Origin: Ahaetulla prasina
Taxonomy: Eukaryota > Chordata > Lepidosauria > Squamata > Colubridae
Length of the DNA: 64,000 nucleotides
Reading direction: 5' to 3'
NCBI RefSeq assembly: GCF_028640845.1
Contig: NC_080546.1
Location: 32,261,020-32,325,019 of the forward strand
Shown piece after piece: positions 57,507-64,000 of this stretch; the first letter of the stretch is position 1, and each line of letters opens with the position of its first letter. A model generated the notes under the pieces. The model saw only the letters and a list, made by a program, of their open reading frames with translations. It was not told the origin of the DNA and did not search any database. The translations under genes were made by a program, and so were the position numbers.

Positions 57507-57539
57507 TGTGTGTGTGTGTGTGTGTGTGTGAGTGTGTGT
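57507..57539. repeat. (TG)n microsatellite
   Basis: Dinucleotide run abutting the inverted-end element on its left. Confidence 0.95.
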
Positions 57540-58232
57540 TTTCTGAGATTTTCGCAGGTGTTTGTATGTAGGTTTTTGGTTATTCGGGTTTTCTCCTGTG
57601 TAAAATTGGAAGTGTCTTGGCGACCCACAAGACCCACACTCACGAGAACCACACAACATGTCACCACCACACATCCACCCAGAAAGCAGACCCAAACCCA
57701 CACTGATCAGGAAGCACAACCAAGGACCAGAAGCCAGACCGCAGCTGCAACATTAGCCATTTCAAACCCCTCCAATCCATACATGCAGCAGACTGACACC
57801 CACCATGAAGATGTAGCACGACCACGAACGCGAAGCCAAACAACAGCAATGCAGCTCACCAACTTAAACTTCCCTGCAACTCAGACTAACCTGAGCACAA
57901 CCAAGCCCCCACACACCCAAAAAGAACACACACCCATCCAATCAGAGCACAGCCAACCCCACCATCCAATCAGAGCACAGCCAAACCCCCACCCAATCAG
58001 AACACACCTCCACCCAATCAGAACACAGCCAAGCTCCCAACCAATCAGTTCAAACCCCCACTAGCAGTTAAAAGGAAGAAACAGCTGTGATCACACAGAA
58101 GCTGTAAACACCAGCCTGAAGATGACGAATGAGACTTTGTTGAAACGTTGGCAAGACACTTCCAATTTTACGCGGGAGAAAACTCAAATAACCAAAGACC
58201 TACATACAAACACCCACGAAAACCTCAGAAAA
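57539..58232. mobile_element. Element with 81-nt inverted ends and a CCAAT-box array
   Basis: The left arm (57539-57619, TTTTCTGAGATTTTCGCAGG ...) and right arm (58152-58232, CAAGACACTTCCAATTTTAC ...) are reverse complements over 81 nt with eight mismatches, all transitions. TG repeats border the left side and TA repeats the right. The interior (about 530 nt) is C/A-rich on the plus strand and has no transposase or RT. Long inverted ends of this kind occur in Penelope-like retroelements (inverted pseudo-LTRs) and in foldback elements. The 184-codon frame at 57510-58064 is low-complexity and probably not a gene. Confidence 0.7.
57938..58074 (+). promoter_or_regulatory. Five tandem CCAATCAG boxes followed by an AT-rich TATA-like site
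   Basis: CCAATCAG occurs at 57938, 57966, 57993, 58014 and 58041, spaced 28, 27, 21 and 27 nt, within a 20-28 nt minisatellite (CAATCAGAGCACAGCCAA). TTAAAAG at 58068-58074 follows 20 nt after the last. CCAATCAG is the consensus for NF-Y. The array looks like an internal promoter of the element. Confidence 0.55.
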
Positions 58233-58869
58233 CAAACAAATATATATATATATATCATTATCTAACACAAATTATTTAAATTTCCTTAACATTCTCTAGC
58301 ATTGAAAGAAAGTAAAACTAATTTCAACACATCACAAAAGTCTGAAAGGACAGTTGGGTTTCAAAATCTCCAGTGGTTCATTTAAAAGGTACTTTAGAGA
58401 CAAATGAAACTAAGCCAACAGAAAGAAACTTAGGGCTAAACTTCAGGGCAATTTAGACGGCATCCAGTAACTGGAAAATATAACTGGATGTTATATTTCT
58501 TAACCTCTCTAAAAATGTTGTATCTTCCATTTTTATCTAACTTTCCTTTTTATAACATTAGTTAGTGAATATCGGCAGCTGTTATGCCTAACTTCTAATG
58601 TATTTTCAGCAAGCTTATTTTTTCTGAATTAAAAGATGCTGAATGCTATACCACCTTCTAAATTAATTAGGATTTTTAAATTATTATTCTCGTCAATATT
58701 TTGTTCAGTAATGAAATCAATATAGGGCTACCTTTCAAGAGCCGTATCTGTTCTTTATTATCTAAACCTGCTAAGTGAATAGCCAACATTACAGAAAGGA
58801 ATCAATATACAGTGAAATGGAATTAGGCCCTTAATGGTGGAAAATGAAAGGTTTTCTGAGGTAAACTAA

Positions 58870-60260
58870 CTTTCTGGTGATTCTCTTTCCTCTATGGCCA
58901 ATTCCAATCAGTGTCGATGGGAAAGGAGAGGCTGAGTACTAAGCCCTTGAAATGTGTAGTGCCTCAGGACTCAACTCGTTTGCCTTTCCTTTTAATATCT
59001 AAATGAAATTGATTGGGAAGCCATCCATCAATATGAGGTGTGGTATTATCACTATACTAATGATAATGTGCATTGTGCAAGCCAATTATATACCATCTCT
59101 ACCCCTAGTTGGACAGGTGAGGCTGTAGCAGTATTGGCCAAGTGCTTGGAGGTATAAGGGTCTGAATGGGGAGGAACTGGTTTTGCCTCAATCCTGGCAA
59201 GGTAGAGTAGTTCCCCCCAGACCTACATGATATATCCTCTGACTATGAATGGGGTTGCCCTCCTCCAGACTGTTGGTGCACAATTTGGAAATCCTTCAGC
59301 TGGTCAAGGAATAGATGACAGCCATTGCACAGATTCATCTGGTGCTCCAATTGCACCCTTTTCTGGACCAGGTGGTTTTATTCATGGTCACTCATCCCTT
59401 GGTCATTTCCCATTTTGAATACTGCAATGTGCTCTACCCGGGGCTGCCCTTGAATACTACCTGGAAGCTATAACTTGCTGTCAATTCCTTGCGGGTACAA
59501 TTCAAAGTGCTGATTATCACCTTTAAAATTCTACGTGGCACAGGGTCAAGTTACCTACAAGCCTGTCTCTCCATAAGGACATCTACTCATCCTACGAGAT
59601 CAGCTAGGGTAGGCATGCTCCTAGTCCCCTCCCTGAAACATTGACACTTTTTCATAAATGCTCCTACCCTATGGAACACTCTGCCCTTTGAAGTTCAGCA
59701 AGCCTCTACCTTCCTAATCCTCCAAAAAGCACTGAAGAACTGTCTTATCTCCCAAGAATTAGAAAAGGGCGAGATAAGTGAGAAGATTTAAGAGAGAACA
59801 TACGTCTGAAGCAGTGGAGGGTTTCAAATTTTTTTGCTACAGATTCCATGGGTGTGGCTTGGTGGAAGTGGCATGGCTTGGTGGGTGTGGCTTGGTGGAC
59901 ATGGCAGGGGAAGGATACTGTAAAATCTCCATTCCCACCACACTCCAAGGGAAGGTTACTGCAAAATCCCCATTTCCTCCCAATCAGCTGGGACTTGGGA
60001 GGCAGAGAATAGATGGGGGCGGGGCCAGTCAGAATTTTTACTACTGGTTCTCCGAACTACTCAAAATTTCTGCTACCAGTTCTCCAGAACTGGTCAGAAC
60101 CTGCTGAATGGCCTGAAATAACTTTGATATCAAGTTTTTAATGTTTATCGTTTTAATACAATTTTGTATTATGTTGTTTTATTATTCATATTGTTTTAAT
60201 TGTTGTTTGGAAACCACCCAGAGTTTGATCTAAGATGGACGAATATAGAAACACTTAAAT
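58870..60260 (+). mobile_element. Old CR1/L3-like LINE, interrupted by a MITE
   Basis: A degraded RT region (58940-59110, after the PQGS block) and the C-terminal domain (about 59227-59760: GGTTTTATTCATGGTCACTC, TTGAATACTGCAATGTGCTC) are followed by a tail at 60120-60260 (ACCACCCAGAGTTTGATCTA). The insert at about 59811-60115 separates body and tail. Many stops are present. Confidence 0.65.
59811..60115. mobile_element. Squamate MITE (hAT-like) inserted in a LINE
   Basis: GCAGTGGAGGGTTTCAAAT at the left and CAGAACCTGCTGAATGGCCTG at the right are roughly inverted. Internal TGGGTGTGGCTTGGTGG repeats and AGATGGGGGCGGGGCCAGTC are typical of the family. Confidence 0.65.
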
Positions 60261-60281
60261 AAATTATGGATTGATAGATAT

Positions 60282-61330
60282 ATAGTAAGAATCAATCTTG
60301 CTACTTTAAATGAATCTAAGTCTCTCAGACCAAATGAATTATGCACCAGGGTATTGAAAGAACTAGCAGGAATGATCTGTGGACTGCTGACTGTAATCTT
60401 CAAAATCTTCTAAAGACTGAAACTTCCAATAATGTGCTGGAAGACTTATTCAACACAGGGAAGAAGTATTTGGCAAACTATGGATGAGTTAATTTAAAGT
60501 CTGTACTAGAAAGATAATAGAATTGATTGTTAAACAGCATGTCTGGCAGTATATAGAAAAAATGATACTTTACAACGAGAGAGCACAGAAAAAAAATTAC
60601 CTTATAAGCAGGTAGCACATTAGTCAGGAACAATTTTGGGGGGATGAATCACTCTTTTTTATGGCAGAATGATTAGTTTAGTAGAAGAATGGGATATACA
60701 ATAGATTGATCTTGATACAGCATTTGATTAAGGATCTCACAATGTTCTTGTGGATATTAAATAAATGTGACCTAGAAGATACTACAAGCTGTGGATTTGC
60801 AACTGATTGGATAATTAAACAAAACAGCTGTTTGTAAATAGTTCTGCATCAACCTAGTGAAAAAGTATCAAGGGACCCATGCTGCTCAACACATTTATCA
60901 ATGATCTATTGGCAGATATAAAAATAATACATCAATTTATTGCATAAATTATGATGGCTTGCATAAGAGCACCAGCGTGCCTACCGTTCCTGTCCTAATG
61001 TTCCCTTTGGTTGTATTCATTTTGTGTGGTTATTTCATGCTTATACTTATATATATTGCTGTGTTTGACTAAATTAATTAATTAATTAATTAATTAATTA
61101 ATTAATTAATTAATTTTGCAGATGACCCCAAGTGAAGAGGTTGTCTAATACCTTAGAATAAAAAACCATGAATGAAGTGATTTGAGTAGCCTGGATATTT
61201 ACTAATGACAAATATAAGGACTTGCATCTGATAGCAAAAATTCAAATGCAAAAATAGTGCATGTAAAAAGCATATGCAAAGTAAGGACGTTCCTCTTGAA
61301 ACTAGTAATTACTGGATATGTCTTTAGAGA
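60282..61330 (+). mobile_element. Old LINE reverse transcriptase remnant with a younger LINE tail inserted
   Basis: The degraded frame shows LAGMICGLLTVIF, then a diverged RT core, up to FINDLLADIK at about 60895-60920. The catalytic block TTTTGCAGATGACCCCAAG (FADDPK) resumes at 61113. The segment 60956-61112 is a foreign LINE 3' end (GCGTGCCTACCGTTCCTGTC, as at the 3' end of the LINE at 55320) with a (TTAA)n tail. The older element is clearly non-functional. Confidence 0.6.
61072..61115. repeat. (TTAA)n microsatellite
   Basis: Eleven tetranucleotide units at the tail of the inserted LINE fragment. Confidence 0.95.
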
Positions 61331-62320
61331 TGTAATAATGTTCTGAATGAAGTTTCTCTTCAAGAAGAAATGGCAGACTAAAGATCACTAAAAGCCAACG
61401 GCTACAGCAGAATGAAGAGCTGGCTCTTCATCATTCTCTGCACAAGGAGATGACTTGATATCGCTCAGAATTGCTCCAGATATTGGAGTCAGCAATTTTT
61501 GGAAGTTGTCTGCTTTTCAGCTATTAGGGACCTTTGGATTGATATGTTTTATATCGTCAGGTGAATTTTCCTTAATATTTAGTGGCAGAAATATTAAATA
61601 CAAGTTTAATGACTTAAAAGTGTGGAGGGAGGACAGAAAGGGATGATTTTAGAATATTACAAATGGACTAAGGTTTCAGATAAATTAGAAATAAGATTTT
61701 AGAATTAATTATAAGAATCCTTCCCATGGGAAAATACTTTTGACTTGAATTTTGACTTTCAGAAGTGGACACTAGAGGAAATTAGAGGGAACAATTAAAG
61801 GAAAACAGCACTTAAATTTGAATTAAATATAGAATGTTGCAAAATATTTTATTATTGGACATATAGAAGAATATTTTTGAATAATGTACCCAGATGTCTA
61901 CCTCTATAGATTGTGTTTAAGAGAGGCTATGAAAACAGAACAAGTTTTACTTGACAAGGCTGAGACTGATATGAAAGTGGATTTAAAAATGACAGGCTAC
62001 AAGAATGAAATGAAATAAAATATGTAACACTGGGCATAAAAGGGAACCAGCAGGTTTCTTAATAATTATAAAGGGTATACCGAACTAAGAGAGTGACCTG
62101 AATTATTTCCCTACATTGGATTTTCAAAAAATGCTTGCTAAAGCTTGGAAGAATTTTGTGAAAAAAGAGAAAGAAAAATATTAAATACTAAAAATACTGG
62201 TATGGAAAGACTTTTAATAATTGTGAACAGAATTTTAATTCAAACTTGAATTGATTCCTGTACTGTTTCTGGCTCTCCTTTTGATCATCATGGCCCACAA
62301 GTAACCAAACTAAAAAACTA
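61331..62320. other. Unassigned, possibly a decayed LINE-1 or other retroelement
   Basis: Purine-rich with short fragments such as GAAATGGCAGACTAAAGATC and AGTGTGGAGGGAGGACAGAA. It has the feel of an old L1 ORF1 region, but I cannot support a family. No intact ORF above 63 codons. Confidence 0.25.
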
Positions 62321-62768
62321 TGTTGCAAAAATCGCTAATCCACTTCCTCCTCTGGTAATTAGTGACCAGACTAAACTAATTAACTTATGGAAATAATAGC
62401 AGACAGGGAAAATCCTTTCACAATACAGAATTTCCCTAGGAACACACATGATGTACCTGATTACAAAACCACCACATAGGCACACATCAAAGAGAAACAA
62501 TACATTCAGCAAAATAAGATAACATTTCCACTATACCTGCACACCCAACAAATTAAACATTACTGAGTGCAAGTTCATATAAGTACCCACACCCCACCAA
62601 AGGATCACCCATCCTATAAATATTATCAGTCTCTGTAGCCCAGTTTGTAGCTATCTTTTAAGGGCTGTCTGTACACTCTTAAATAAACCTTTTCTTCTTC
62701 AAACCGCTGGGTCTACTATCATCCTATGCAAATCCCAGCTTGAATTGGGGTCCCAAAATTCTTGTGAC
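62321..62768 (+). mobile_element. LTR-like sequence (solo LTR candidate)
   Basis: A TATA box (CCTATAAATATT, 62614-62625) is followed 67 nt later by AATAAA (62682-62687) and then a G/T-containing segment ending TTGGGGTCCCAAAATTCTTG TGACA. This order (TATA, short R, poly(A), U5-like end in CA) is typical of a gammaretrovirus-like LTR. No second LTR, gag, pol or primer-binding site follows in view. A matching target duplication was not found, so the edges are uncertain. Confidence 0.5.
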
Positions 62769-63616
62769 ACTAGATACATTTATTCAACTTGATATGCAGG
62801 ATTATCAGTTTACAGACAAATGATAGTCATTCTGCTTATTATTTAGTATTAAATAATTTGTGAGTATATAAAACCCTGCAGTTCAAAAGCTTAAAAAGTA
62901 TAGAGTACTTAAAGAGTATCTAAAACCCTGCCAGTTTAGTGAAAAATCAGAGCACTTACTTGCTTGACTTTACCTTTTTTTACTTCAGATTTATTTTCTC
63001 CACCTTCTCTACTCTCCCATTTATCAATATATTGCCAAAGCTTCCCTAACAGGATTAATAGGTGAAGAACACTTGACTATCCAAGAAACAGGCATTCATT
63101 TTTTAAAAAAAAAGTGCAATATATATTTTATGGTTGCTAAGTGGAATCTATCTAGGCTTGGCATAGTAATGACTGCACATGTGCTAAGGAACATGTATGC
63201 TTAAATGCCTTAAGGCCTCCTGGCTCACCACTGTTACAGTTTTGACAGATGAGGGAGACTGTTTTAGGAAAGCCTTATTAATTTTTCAGGTGGAATACAT
63301 AGATTGACAGTTGTGGTTATTCCCTACAATAAGACCATTCAGATAGTACTCAAGGCTAAGCAGAATAGAAATGGGATTTGACCTTTCATGTATTTTGTGG
63401 CAGATCAGAAGGAATCACTTAACACTTGTATATTTGAGAGCTTACTTGGTGTATAGTAATTTATACCTACACGAACAAGACATACACAGGTGGGTTTGGA
63501 AAAGACAAGTCATGTGCATAATTATTATTAATTATTATTATTCTGATCCATTCCTGCTTATTTTATAAAAATCGAAATAAATAAATAAATAAATAAATAA
63601 ATTTTGCTTGGCAATT
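62769..63616. other. Intergenic, nothing recognised
   Basis: AT-rich. Only simple repeats near the end (ATT-type at 63521-63542, AAAT-type at 63575-63601). Confidence 0.6.
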
Positions 63617-64000
63617 GCCTAATAGAATAGAATAGAATAGAATTTTATTGGCCAAGTGTGATTGGACACACAAGGAATTTGTCTTGGTGCATATGCTCTC
63701 AGTGTACATAAAAGAAAAGATACGTTCATCAAGGTACAACATTTACAACACAATTGATGGTCAATATATCAATATAAATCATAAGGATTGCCAGCAACAA
63801 GTTATAGTCATACAGTCATAAGTGGAAAGAGATTGGTGATGGGAACTATGAAACGATTAATAGTAGTGCAGATTCAGTAAATAGTCTGACAGTGTTGATG
63901 GAATTATTTGTTTAGCAGAGTGATGGCCTTCGGGAAAAAACTGTTCTTGTGTCTAGTTGTTCTGGTGTGCAGTGCTCTATAGCGTCGTTTTGAGGGTAGG
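63617..64000 (-). mobile_element. CR1/L2-type LINE 3' end, running off the window
   Basis: An (AGAAT)n tail at 63622-63645 is followed by TTTTATTGGCCAAGTGTGAT and, near the edge, a minus-strand coding stretch with RTTRHKNSFFPKAITLLN. This C-terminal motif is common in vertebrate LINEs of the CR1/L2 group. AATAG-type microsatellites at such tails are well known in colubroid snakes. Confidence 0.85.

Noticed and set aside
57510..58064. 184-codon plus-strand ORF rich in Thr, Pro, His and Gln
   Set aside because: It runs through a C/A-rich repeat array and an inverted arm. Composition and tandem structure explain the openness.

Overview
This is vertebrate nuclear DNA, most likely from a squamate reptile and probably a snake. 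It is AT-rich and intron-dominated, with no bacterial-style operons. The repeats are of squamate type: CR1/L3-like LINE ends, tRNA-derived SINEs, hAT and TA-flanked inverted-repeat elements, and microsatellites at LINE tails. The species cannot be fixed from the sequence alone.

The only confident protein-coding gene is FBXW7, on the + strand. It encodes the F-box/WD40 substrate receptor of an SCF ubiquitin ligase. Eleven exons, all with GT-AG introns and consistent phases, run from 5736 to 42222. Joined, they give exactly 627 codons plus stop, the usual length of the beta isoform. The first exon carries the beta-specific N-terminus with its hydrophobic segment. The alpha and gamma first exons were not found; alpha is presumably upstream of the window. 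The 3'UTR (42223 to about 43780) contains three miR-223-type, two miR-27-type and two miR-25/92-type seed matches. The last of these overlaps the poly(A) signal.

Layout: 1-5.3 kb, upstream sequence with SINEs and one inverted-repeat element. 5.3-6.0 kb, candidate beta leader and first exon. 6.0-42.2 kb, the remaining exons and repeat-filled introns. These introns hold a nested LINE-in-hAT (29.06-30.55 kb), a 2.5 kb TA-flanked element with a CpG-rich interior (38.53-41.06 kb), a GC-rich element with an exon-like fragment (27.85-28.69 kb) and an unassigned coding relic (24.79-25.70 kb). 42.2-43.8 kb, 3'UTR. 43.6-45.9 kb, an almost perfect 1.16 kb tandem duplication that copies the poly(A) site. 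45.9-64 kb, a gene-poor flank with hAT elements (one carrying a coiled-coil gene fragment), a LINE with a 554-codon reverse-transcriptase ORF, an element with 81-nt inverted ends and five CCAAT boxes, older nested LINEs, an LTR-like sequence and a LINE end running off the window.

No CRISPR array, rRNA or tRNA gene, or clearly new multi-gene system was seen. The points most worth checking are the recent duplication of the FBXW7 poly(A) region, the start-codon microsatellite with ATGs in all three frames, and the gene fragments carried inside transposons.
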